Assembly (NCBI GenBank): GCA_017620435.1
Contig: JAFZQL010000012.1
Span: 1-16,973 of the forward strand
DNA length: 16,973 nucleotides
Direction of reading: 5' to 3'
Origin: Erysipelotrichaceae bacterium
GTDB lineage: Bacteria > Bacillota_I > Bacilli_A > Erysipelotrichales > Erysipelotrichaceae
Position 1 is the first letter of the stretch; each line of letters begins with the position of its first letter. The notes below the pieces were generated by a model. That model was not told where the DNA came from and did no database searches. It worked only from the letters and a program-made list of their open reading frames with translations. Shown piece by piece: positions 6,887 through 13,480 of the stretch. A program made the position numbers and the translations under genes.

Positions 6887-6940
6887 GACTACTACTCTTT
6901 CTTTCATGACAGAGATCATTTTCATACAGCGGTCTTTCAT
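6827..6940 (-). CDS. Branched-chain-amino-acid leader peptide of the liv operon
   Basis: This 37-codon ORF starts MKDRCMKMISVMKERVVVII and ends in a TGA. Residues 16-33 (VVVIIDIVVLRLLGGLII) hold 14 branched-chain residues: five Val, five Ile and four Leu. AAAGGGG sits six bases before the ATG at 6940, a strong ribosome binding site. A frame-open extension further upstream overlaps the promoter, so it is not the start. No protein family is expected. Like the Ile/Val/Leu-rich leader peptides of ilv and leu operons in enterobacteria, its job would be to make ribosomes pause when charged tRNAs for these amino acids are scarce. It lies between the liv promoter and the attenuator terminator and shares an RNA-pairing region with it. 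The attenuator reading is inference, but several independent signs agree. Confidence 0.82.
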   Translation of the reverse strand: MKDRCMKMISVMKERVVVIIDIVVLRLLGGLIIMGTC

Positions 6941-6968
6941 GCGGATCCCCTTTCCATCAATTAATACT

Positions 6969-6996
6969 AGTTTAACATATGGAAAACACATGTCAA
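6969..6996 (-). promoter_or_regulatory. Promoter of the liv leader and operon
   Basis: On the minus strand a perfect -35 box TTGACA (6991-6996) is followed, after 16 bases, by TAAACT (6969-6974, four of six matches to TATAAT, with TG two bases upstream). The predicted start near 6962 leaves about 22 bases before the leader ATG at 6940, which hold its AAAGGGG ribosome binding site. The order promoter, leader ORF, terminator, livJ supports the attenuation model. Confidence 0.75.
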
Positions 6997-7068
6997 TAGA
7001 AATTTTCATATTTATTTCATTTCTTGTTATTTATTTTCATCATTATGTAAACTTTTTCATTCCTTTTG

Positions 7069-7077
7069 TGATAGAAT
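7069..7077 (+). promoter_or_regulatory. Extended -10 promoter of asnA (leaderless)
   Basis: TGATAGAAT matches an extended -10 box with one mismatch in the hexamer; no convincing -35 box is seen. The hexamer ends at 7077, so the expected start seven bases on is 7084, the A of the asnA ATG. TAG inside the box is also an in-frame stop for asnA. It stands back to back with the liv promoter, about 72 bases apart. Confidence 0.6.
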
Positions 7078-7083
7078 GTATCC

Positions 7084-8088
7084 ATGAGTGTTTATATTCC
7101 CAAAGGTTACCATTCTTCGCTGGATCTTTATGATACCCAGTCATCGATCAGTCTGATCAAGAAAACATTTGAAGACAGACTGACAAAAGCGCTCCATCTG
7201 AAACGTGTCAGTGCTCCGCTTTTTGTCGAGAAAAACAGCGGTCTGAACGACGATCTTGACGGCAAGGCTGAAGCAGTAGGCTTTACGGCGTCAGGAAGCG
7301 GCAAAGAATGCGCCATTGTTCATTCTCTCGCCAAATGGAAAAGAATGGCCCTTTACAATTATTCCTTTTATGAAGGAAATGGCCTGTACACGGATATGAA
7401 TGCGATCCGTAAAGATGAAATACCGGACAATCTTCACTCCATCTACGTCGATCAGTGGGACTGGGAAAAAGTCATCCGCAAGGAAGACAGGAATCTGTAC
7501 TATCTTTATGAAACCGTCGGGCTGATCCACCGATGCATCCTGGACACTCTTGACGTCCTGAAACAGAAACACCCTTCCGTTACGACTGTACTAAGCGAGG
7601 ATCTGCATTTCTTCAATTCAGAAGAACTCATACGGATGTATCCGGGACGAAGCGCCGGTGAAAGAGAAAAAACCGTAGTCAAGGAATTCAGATCTGTCTT
7701 CATCGTCGGGATCGGACATGCGCTCTCCGACGGCAGACCGCACGATCAAAGAGCCGCGGACTATGATGACTGGAATCTCAACGGCGATCTGCTTTACTAT
7801 GATGAACTGCTGGACTGCCCGATCGAGATCTCATCCATGGGCATCCGGGTCGATGGAAAGTCTCTTGAGGAACAGCTGAAGCTGCATGACGAAGAGTATA
7901 AAAAGATCTATCGCTATCACCAGATGATCCTTGATGGAACTCTTCCTTATACAATAGGCGGAGGGATCGGCGAAAGCAGACTGTGCATGCTACTGATGAA
8001 CAAGGCTCACATCGGTGAAGTGCAGTCCTCGATCTGGGATGAAGAAACACTGAATGTCTGTAAAAAGAACAATGTGATCCTGTTATAA
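7084..8088 (+). CDS. asnA: Aspartate-ammonia ligase (asparagine synthetase A)
   Basis: The 334-residue cytosolic enzyme makes asparagine from aspartate, ammonia and ATP, releasing AMP and PPi. It has a class II aminoacyl-tRNA synthetase-like fold. The N-terminus YIPKGYHSSLDLYDTQSSI and the C-terminal block GGGIGESRLCMLLMNKAHIG are AsnA signatures. Length is normal (330 in E. coli). The start is secure: the conserved N-terminus begins three residues in, and the reading frame is closed four codons upstream. No ribosome binding site precedes it, and a -10 box lies where the mRNA would start at the ATG itself, so it is probably translated as a leaderless message. It is divergent from the liv operon and convergent with nadD. 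It uses free ammonia rather than glutamine, unlike AsnB. Confidence 0.96.
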   Translation: MSVYIPKGYHSSLDLYDTQSSISLIKKTFEDRLTKALHLKRVSAPLFVEKNSGLNDDLDGKAEAVGFTASGSGKECAIVHSLAKWKRMALYNYSFYEGNGLYTDMNAIRKDEIPDNLHSIYVDQWDWEKVIRKEDRNLYYLYETVGLIHRCILDTLDVLKQKHPSVTTVLSEDLHFFNSEELIRMYPGRSAGEREKTVVKEFRSVFIVGIGHALSDGRPHDQRAADYDDWNLNGDLLYYDELLDCPIEISSMGIRVDGKSLEEQLKLHDEEYKKIYRYHQMILDGTLPYTIGGGIGESRLCMLLMNKAHIGEVQSSIWDEETLNVCKKNNVILL

Positions 8089-8113
8089 AAGCCATACTCA
8101 ATGTATGGCTTTT
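8087..8113. terminator. Bidirectional terminator between asnA and nadD
   Basis: AAAAGCCATAC (8087-8097) and GTATGGCTTTT (8103-8113) form a perfect 11-bp stem with loop TCAAT. T-runs follow on both strands. It overlaps the asnA stop and the last codons of nadD, whose stop codon forms part of the loop, so one hairpin ends both convergent transcripts. Confidence 0.85.
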
Positions 8114-8652
8114 CTGTAATATCTGTATACTCTGTAATCGATCTGGTCTTTCAATTTTCTGTAATCATCGATATTCTCCCGGATATAGGTGCTGGAAATA
8201 TGGATCTCTTCCAGATCATCGACAACGGTATAATTCTTTTTCTGAAGCGATTCCATGCATCGGTCTATATCGATGCCGTCTCTTTTCAGGATGATGAAAT
8301 CATATTTCAGCAGTTCCCTGTAGCGTTTCCAGCGGGATAAAGTCTCTGCCATATCCGCACCGATGATCAAAGACAGCGTATCTTCCGGATATCTTTTCTT
8401 CAGTTGCCTCATCAGCTGATAGGTGTACGGCAGTTCATTACACTCTTCTTCGATCCTGATCTTTTCGGTTTCGAAATACTTCAGCATTCTGATCCTGTCC
8501 TTAACCGGAAGCAGATCCTGCTTCTGCCAGTAGTTTCCGGTCGCAACGATCAGTATCTGATCGGCATAGTCTTTTTTTAATAGATGTCTGACGATTCTGA
8601 TATGTCCTTTGTGAACAGGATTAAAACTGCCCGGATAGATCCCTATACGCAT
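8098..8652 (-). CDS. nadD: Nicotinate-nucleotide adenylyltransferase
   Basis: This 184-residue enzyme joins AMP to nicotinate mononucleotide to give deamido-NAD. It is a nucleotidyltransferase with the ATP-binding motif GSFNPVHKGH (8-17) and the C-terminal ISSTYIRE (152-159), plus IIGADMAETLSRWKRYREL, a typical NadD segment. The N-terminus YPGSF looks a little like the related CoaD, but the ISSTxIR motif and the neighbours pncB and nadE decide for NadD. Its ATG lies inside the end of nadE (10-base overlap) and has only a weak ribosome binding site, so translation is probably coupled to nadE. It is the last gene of the NAD operon. Confidence 0.92.
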   Translation of the reverse strand: MRIGIYPGSFNPVHKGHIRIVRHLLKKDYADQILIVATGNYWQKQDLLPVKDRIRMLKYFETEKIRIEEECNELPYTYQLMRQLKKRYPEDTLSLIIGADMAETLSRWKRYRELLKYDFIILKRDGIDIDRCMESLQKKNYTVVDDLEEIHISSTYIRENIDDYRKLKDQIDYRVYRYYRKAIH

Positions 8653-9407
8653 CTTCTGTATACCGGAATATGGAACTTGTGGGCCGCTCCCGCATGGAGT
8701 CTTTCGATCTTTTCTCTGGCTGTTTCTTCCACTTCTTCACCGTTCATGTATGCGGCGATCTGGCTGTACTTTACGCCGAGCTTGTCCTCGTCCGTCAGAT
8801 CGCTCAGATCGTCGTTCGGCGTCTTGTAGAGAACCTTCTCAGGGACTTCCAGGTATTCGCCGATCCTGATGACTTCATCAACGGTAAAATCATTCATCAC
8901 CCCGATATCATATGTCGAATCCCCACCCTTGGTAAAGTATCCGACAAATAGTTCCGATTTATTGCTTGTACCGGCAACCAGATAAGTTCCGCCCTTTAAA
9001 GCGGAATAATAAGCAGCTACATAGTAGTTCGTAGCCATTCTGAGACGCGGTTTCAGGTTGATATCGCTGTTTTTCAGATCAGCAGGATCGACAGATCCTA
9101 TCCTGTTGAAATCTTCCTTAAACGCATCAAAACAGGCGCTAAGATCGACGTTGATCAGTTCAAACCCGTACTTCTCCGCAACCAGCTTCGCATCATCCCT
9201 GCAGCTGTCCGGCGTATGACAAGGCATCGTCACCCCGACGATGTTTTCTTTTCCCAGCGCCTTCGTAAACAGCGCCGCAACAACGCCGGAATCCTTTCCT
9301 CCGGAGATTCCGATGACCGCTCCTTTCAGATGATTCTTCTCATAGTAATCACGGATAAAAGCTATGATTCCATCTGTTTCTTTCTTCACATCAAACACGT
9401 TTCTCAC
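8643..9407 (-). CDS. nadE: Ammonia-dependent NAD+ synthetase
   Basis: The 254-residue enzyme amidates deamido-NAD to NAD using ATP, the last step of the pathway. The N-type ATP pyrophosphatase P-loop is SGGKDS (35-40), followed by the family blocks MPCHTPDSCRDDAKLVAEKY and VAGTSNKSELFVGYFTKGGD. No N-terminal glutaminase domain is present, so it uses free ammonia. The start is a GTG at 9407, overlapping the pncB end; a second GTG at 9398 has a better-spaced AGGTG and would shorten the protein by three residues. The C-terminus KFHIPVYRRCV is typical. It sits between pncB and nadD with overlaps on both sides. Confidence 0.94.
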   Translation of the reverse strand: MRNVFDVKKETDGIIAFIRDYYEKNHLKGAVIGISGGKDSGVVAALFTKALGKENIVGVTMPCHTPDSCRDDAKLVAEKYGFELINVDLSACFDAFKEDFNRIGSVDPADLKNSDINLKPRLRMATNYYVAAYYSALKGGTYLVAGTSNKSELFVGYFTKGGDSTYDIGVMNDFTVDEVIRIGEYLEVPEKVLYKTPNDDLSDLTDEDKLGVKYSQIAAYMNGEEVEETAREKIERLHAGAAHKFHIPVYRRCV

Positions 9408-10836
9408 CTGCCTCTTTAATCATTTTCTTTTTCAATTCAATGTATTTTTCACTTCCATCCACATAGTATTCATGCGGATTCAGTATCCTTCGGACTTCCG
9501 GGTAGAGCCTGTTCACCTGTTCCTGACAGTAGGCGATCCTCTTTTTCAGATCAGGTTCATCGTAAACATATTCTCCTTCTATGAAAATCTGTTCCTGCAG
9601 CGGTTTCAGTTCATAGTTTCTGATCACGGTCGACTTGTCGAAACGGGACAGCGACGTTATCAGCATCTCGTCTTCCGGAAGGACCTCATCTCTTTCACAG
9701 ACGATGTCCGCTACCGCATATCCGCTTTCTCTGTCGAAAGCGCGGTACAGACGCTTGTATCCCGGATTAACGATCTTGATGATGTCGTTGCTGAGTTTGA
9801 TCTTAGGAATCACCCTGCCGTTGTCGATCACGGCAACTTCCTTGTAGACGCAGCCCATCCTGCCTTCCGGTTTCGAGATGTTGTCCCCTACTCCCAGAGA
9901 ATCGAATTTTGCATCCTGAATACGCAGCGAGGTAATGACTTCCGCCGTCAGGGAATTGGAAAGACAGATCGTAGCCATCTCGAATCCGGCCTGATCCATC
10001 ATCTTTCTGGCTTCCTTGGACAGATAGGCAAGGTCTCCGGAATCGATACGGATCCCGATATGATCCAAAGGCATGTCATGGTCTCTCATGTATTCGAATA
10101 CTTTGATCGCATTCGGAACACCGGATCGCAGTGTATCGTAGGTATCTACCAGCAGCAGACAGTTGTTCGGATAACGCAGGGCGAAAGCCAGAAAAGCATC
10201 GTATTCGCTTTCGAAGGTTTCTACGAAGCTGTGGGCCATCGTTCCCAGCGCTTTTGTTTCACACATCTTTGCTGCCTGAACATTGGATGTACCCTGGCAT
10301 CCTGCCATCAGGGCGTAGATCGAAGCATCGATCGCAGCCTCCAGCCCGTCTGCCCTTCTCGCGCCGAATTCCATCACTCTGACATTTTCCGGTGTTGCAT
10401 CCAGGATCCTTCTGGCTCCTGTCGCATGTTCCATGGAGCCGTTGATCATCGCCAGCAGTGCCGTTTCAACGATCTGCGCTTCCAGGATCGGCGCTTCAAC
10501 TGTAATCAGAGGTTCATTCGGAAAGACAGGTGTACCGTCAGGTATTGCGTAGAGGTTTCCGGTGAAATGGAAATCGGACAGATATTCAATAAACTCTCTG
10601 CTTAAACCAAGGCTTTCCAGATACTGCAGATCATCATCAGTAAAGCAGATATGCCGAATGTAGTCGATGACCTTATCCAGTCCGGCCATCACGGCATATC
10701 CTCCGTTATTCGGAATCATTCTAAAGAAGACATCAAATACCGCTCTAAGATCTTTCTTTCCGCTTAGCAGATAGGCATCGGCCATCATGAATTCATAAGC
10801 ATCGGATAATAAAGAATAGTTTCTTGGATTTCTCAT
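9391..10836 (-). CDS. pncB: Nicotinate phosphoribosyltransferase
   Basis: The enzyme converts nicotinate and PRPP to nicotinate mononucleotide, with ATP hydrolysis, the entry step of the Preiss-Handler salvage route. Family signatures are the N-terminal LLSDAYEFMMADAYL, then EFGARRADGLEAAIDASIYA, CQGTSNVQAA and GTMAHSFVETF, whose His is the conserved active-site residue, and RIDSGDLAYLSKEARKMMD, the phosphate-binding region. The ATG at 10836 (481 residues) is the likely start, because GAGGTG lies six bases upstream; a GTG nine bases earlier is part of that ribosome binding site. It leads the operon pncB-nadE-nadD and lets the cell make NAD from scavenged nicotinate. A possible extended -10 box lies just upstream. 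Confidence 0.95.
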   Translation of the reverse strand: MRNPRNYSLLSDAYEFMMADAYLLSGKKDLRAVFDVFFRMIPNNGGYAVMAGLDKVIDYIRHICFTDDDLQYLESLGLSREFIEYLSDFHFTGNLYAIPDGTPVFPNEPLITVEAPILEAQIVETALLAMINGSMEHATGARRILDATPENVRVMEFGARRADGLEAAIDASIYALMAGCQGTSNVQAAKMCETKALGTMAHSFVETFESEYDAFLAFALRYPNNCLLLVDTYDTLRSGVPNAIKVFEYMRDHDMPLDHIGIRIDSGDLAYLSKEARKMMDQAGFEMATICLSNSLTAEVITSLRIQDAKFDSLGVGDNISKPEGRMGCVYKEVAVIDNGRVIPKIKLSNDIIKIVNPGYKRLYRAFDRESGYAVADIVCERDEVLPEDEMLITSLSRFDKSTVIRNYELKPLQEQIFIEGEYVYDEPDLKKRIAYCQEQVNRLYPEVRRILNPHEYYVDGSEKYIELKKKMIKEAGEKRV

Positions 10837-10854
10837 TTCTATCACCTCTTCTAT

Positions 10855-10863
10855 ATCTTAACA
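10855..10863 (-). promoter_or_regulatory. Candidate promoter of pncB-nadE-nadD
   Basis: On the minus strand TGTTAAGAT is an extended -10 box with four of six hexamer matches. No good -35 is seen. It lies between the opp operon terminator and the pncB ribosome binding site. This is a weak call; I saw no clear repressor palindrome nearby. Confidence 0.35.
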
Positions 10864-10880
10864 TTTCTTGATCACAGATG

Positions 10881-10916
10881 AAAAAACACCCGGACCGGTA
10901 TTCCGGTTTCGGGTGT
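10881..10916 (-). terminator. Intrinsic terminator of the opp operon
   Basis: On the minus strand ACACCCG (10910-10916) pairs with CGGGTGT (10886-10892), and inner ACCGG (10903-10907) pairs with CCGGT (10894-10898). A run of six T (10881-10886) follows. This GC-rich stem and U-tract begin 10 bases after the stop of the ApbE-like gene, a strong end for the opp operon. Confidence 0.88.
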
Positions 10917-10925
10917 ATTGGACGT

Positions 10926-12164
10926 TTATTTCGTTATCGGCTTTAGTGTGTATGTCCGATAGAGATCACTGAACGGTACAGACTGATCCGAATAGAAGAT
11001 CTGACTGTCTTCGATATAGAAACAGTCGAAACCCTCGGTAAGAAAATCATCCTGATCACATAAGTAGTACGGCGCCATTTCCAGAAGAAGTCCGGCGCAG
11101 TTCATGGATCTGTCGTAACAGGTCATCGTTCTGAAACGGCTTCTATTTAATGCGTCAATAACGCTTAAATAAGGCGTAAGGATCTTTCCGGTTCCGGCTG
11201 CATTGTAATAACGGTCATCCTGATACATCGGAAAATCCTTCAGTGTGACGATATGCATCCTTCCGCTGTAATTGAATACTGCAGCCTGATAGCACGCCTC
11301 ATCCACGTAATCATAGATATTGTAACGGTAATCCAGCCCGGAATCATCCAGACAGATCGAGAACCCGTCGTCCGAAGAAATGCTGCCGCTGGTAAAGCCG
11401 GAGGATATCAGTCTTTCCGCAAGATAATCGACAATGAAGGCGTTCTTCATCCAGTAGAAATCGATGTAGTTGCGATAGGAATTGTCTTCCATGTACTTCC
11501 GGTAATCGTCTGAAACGTTGAGACGTACCCTGTTCCCTTCGAACAGTTCGATGCTGATGCACTCCGGATCGCAGGCATAGGCAAGAATATCCAGATATTC
11601 CTGATGTACCGTTTCATTAACATTAGGATCATAATCGGCAATGTCTTCGTCCGTATGATAGAAAAAAACATAATCGTAACGTTCATATACAGGTCCGAGA
11701 AAAAGATATCGGCTGTCATGTTCGTTGATCTGCCTGAATGCATCATACAGAACGTCATCAACAGTCACGATCTCGTTGATGTGCTGATTGAGGTATGCGA
11801 CATTGTTTACGCCGTCATAGATATCAATCACATCAAACTGACGGTAAGCTTCCTCGCAAGCGGAAGAATATAGTACAGTAAGCTGCTTCTTTTCGGCGGT
11901 AGGAGAAAGCTCTCCCCTGCCCAGATCATAGATAAAAGTAAAATCGTCACCACAGTTGATCTGTGATGACGTTTCTACTTTGATTTCTGTCCAGCCGGCA
12001 GATGCTCTTGTTAGATTGATGATGCCGTACAGAATTGATACGGCAGCTATCAGTATAAGAGCAGCAAATAGAATGAAACGTCCTTTCAGATGGCTCTCAT
12101 CAAGTTCGATTCTTTCTACCGGCCTGACATATGGCCTGTTATCGCGAACAGTGTTTTTTTTCAT
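10926..12164 (-). CDS. Membrane-anchored protein resembling a degenerate ApbE (FMN transferase) domain
   Basis: This 412-residue protein has a basic cytoplasmic N-terminus, one membrane helix (about 30-51, ILFAALILIAAVSILYGI) and a large acidic, Tyr-rich outer part. I do not recognise it with certainty. Segments follow the ApbE (FAD:protein FMN transferase) order: a Tyr-and-Asn region, NVAYLNQHINEIVTVDDVLY (121-140), like the ApbE lN..v.vd..l block; YWMKNAFIVDYLAERLISSG (217-236), like iaKGyavDraae.L; and a late SRFRTMTCYDRSMNCAGLLL (332-351), like the ADALATA region. The ApbE hallmark around DPRTGYP and the Gly-rich GG(N/D) are lost, so activity is doubtful. It starts three bases after oppF, has no ribosome binding site and is probably reinitiated from oppF. 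A role in the peptide transporter is suggested only by position. Confidence 0.5.
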   Translation of the reverse strand: MKKNTVRDNRPYVRPVERIELDESHLKGRFILFAALILIAAVSILYGIINLTRASAGWTEIKVETSSQINCGDDFTFIYDLGRGELSPTAEKKQLTVLYSSACEEAYRQFDVIDIYDGVNNVAYLNQHINEIVTVDDVLYDAFRQINEHDSRYLFLGPVYERYDYVFFYHTDEDIADYDPNVNETVHQEYLDILAYACDPECISIELFEGNRVRLNVSDDYRKYMEDNSYRNYIDFYWMKNAFIVDYLAERLISSGFTSGSISSDDGFSICLDDSGLDYRYNIYDYVDEACYQAAVFNYSGRMHIVTLKDFPMYQDDRYYNAAGTGKILTPYLSVIDALNRSRFRTMTCYDRSMNCAGLLLEMAPYYLCDQDDFLTEGFDCFYIEDSQIFYSDQSVPFSDLYRTYTLKPITK

Positions 12165-12167
12165 TGT

Positions 12168-13478
12168 TTAAATGACAACAAATATCAGTCCGATCGCAAG
12201 GATCAGAATCAGCGCGGCTCTGATGATCAGGCCGATGGCGGCACCCTTCGTACAGACTTTATAGTTGTTGATGTAGTTGTGCTTCAGGAAAATATGTCCG
12301 ACGATCAGGGCAATGATCGGCAGGAACACACCCAGTACGAGATACCAGTTGCTTCCGGTATCGTGGATAGGTCTGGCAAGGAATTCTTTTTCCATTTCCG
12401 TAATAACCGGATTGGAATTATCCTCGTCAGTGAGTTCTCTGCTGTTGACGACAGTGATGGCCTTGATCGGTTCACTGACATCACGCATCTTTCTGTATCT
12501 CTCGATTTCTTCCTTGTTGCCGTAAACATAGTGCTCATGGCCGATATCGACCATTTCCGGCTTGTCCGTACTGTAATCATGGATCGAAGGATCGTAGGTA
12601 TACAGGATCTTGTTCTTTTCCAGTTTCGGGTCAGGAATCGGAATGGCGGAAATCAGCGAGTGGGTATACGGATGCAGAGGATAGTTGAACAGTTCCTCTG
12701 CCTCGGCGATCTCGACGATACGGCCCTTATAAATAACGGCGATACGGTCGGAGATAAAGCGGACGATCGAAAGGTCGTGAGCGATAAACAGATACGTCGT
12801 ACCCTGTTCTTCCTGGAACTTCTTCAGCAGGTTCAGGATCTGGGCACGGATCGAAACGTCAAGCGATGAAATCGGCTCATCGGCTACGACCAGTTCAGGT
12901 TCCATGACCATGGCTCTGGCCAGACCGATACGCTGTCTCTGCCCGCCCGAGAATTCATGCGGATATCTGGTAAGATGTTCCGGAAGCAGTCCGACTTCAT
13001 TGATGATCTGTTCTACTTTTCTTTCACGGTCTGCTTCATCCTTATACAGATTGAAGTTGTATAAACCTTCGGAAATGATGTAGTCGACAGTGGCACGTTC
13101 ATTGAGCGAAGCGGCCGGATCCTGGAAGACCATCTGAATGTTTCTGATGACTTCTCTATCCAGTTTCGGAGAAATCTTTCCGGAAATCCTGACTCCCTTG
13201 TAATCGATCTCGCCGTTGGTCAGTTCATTGACACGGATGACGGCACGGCCGATGGTCGTCTTGCCGGAACCGGATTCACCGACCAGAGAGAACGTTTCCC
13301 CTTTGTAGATATCAAATGAAGCATCCGTAACTGCTTCAACGGCAGAATCGCCCTTGCCGAAAGTAATATCGACATGCTTTAAGGAAAGCAGGATCTCCTT
13401 GCCGTTTTCAGCGATAGGACCATGCTCAGGCAGAGCTGTAGCAGTGTTGTGATTTTCTTTTTTATTCATTATCGACAT
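12168..13478 (-). CDS. oppF: Oligopeptide ABC transporter ATPase OppF with extra C-terminal membrane region
   Basis: The first 325 or so residues are a normal OppF: Walker A GESGSGKT (67-74), Q-loop Q119 in VFQDPAASLN, signature FSGGQRQR (176-183), Walker B LVVADEP (196-202), H234 and the peptide-transporter C-terminal block PLHPYTHSLISAIP. It powers peptide uptake with OppD. Unusually, the protein continues to 436 residues. A charged stretch (about 326-376) leads to two strongly hydrophobic helices, about 377-398 (NWYLVLGVFLPIIALIVGHI) and 412-436 (GAAIGLIIRAALILILAIGL). A soluble ATPase subunit would normally lack these. AGGAG, within the end of oppD, lies eight bases before the ATG; oppD ends two bases upstream. 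The ApbE-like gene follows after three bases. Confidence 0.93.
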   Translation of the reverse strand: MSIMNKKENHNTATALPEHGPIAENGKEILLSLKHVDITFGKGDSAVEAVTDASFDIYKGETFSLVGESGSGKTTIGRAVIRVNELTNGEIDYKGVRISGKISPKLDREVIRNIQMVFQDPAASLNERATVDYIISEGLYNFNLYKDEADRERKVEQIINEVGLLPEHLTRYPHEFSGGQRQRIGLARAMVMEPELVVADEPISSLDVSIRAQILNLLKKFQEEQGTTYLFIAHDLSIVRFISDRIAVIYKGRIVEIAEAEELFNYPLHPYTHSLISAIPIPDPKLEKNKILYTYDPSIHDYSTDKPEMVDIGHEHYVYGNKEEIERYRKMRDVSEPIKAITVVNSRELTDEDNSNPVITEMEKEFLARPIHDTGSNWYLVLGVFLPIIALIVGHIFLKHNYINNYKVCTKGAAIGLIIRAALILILAIGLIFVVI

Positions 13479-13480
13479 GT

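Noticed and set aside
6827..7009. A 60-residue version of the liv leader ORF starting further upstream
   Set aside because: Its extra part overlaps the TTGACA and -10 boxes of the promoter, so it could not be in the transcript. The ATG at 6940 has a strong, well-spaced ribosome binding site.
6697..7083. A metabolite riboswitch between livJ and asnA
   Set aside because: The structures found involve the leader coding region and stop codon, and no known riboswitch core motif is visible; leader-peptide attenuation explains the region better.
8098..8652. CoaD (phosphopantetheine adenylyltransferase) instead of NadD
   Set aside because: The YPGSF start resembles CoaD, but the ISSTYIRE motif and the operon with pncB and nadE point to NadD.
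9364..10605. A 413-residue plus-strand open frame opposite pncB
   Set aside because: It mirrors pncB, has low-complexity His/Arg/Phe-rich composition typical of antisense frames, and pncB is clearly real.
10837..10845. GTG start for pncB giving 484 residues
   Set aside because: The GTG is part of the GAGGTG ribosome binding site of the ATG at 10836.
12090..12869. A 259-residue plus-strand open frame opposite oppF
   Set aside because: Asp/Arg/Val-rich shadow of a strongly coding minus-strand gene, with no domain.
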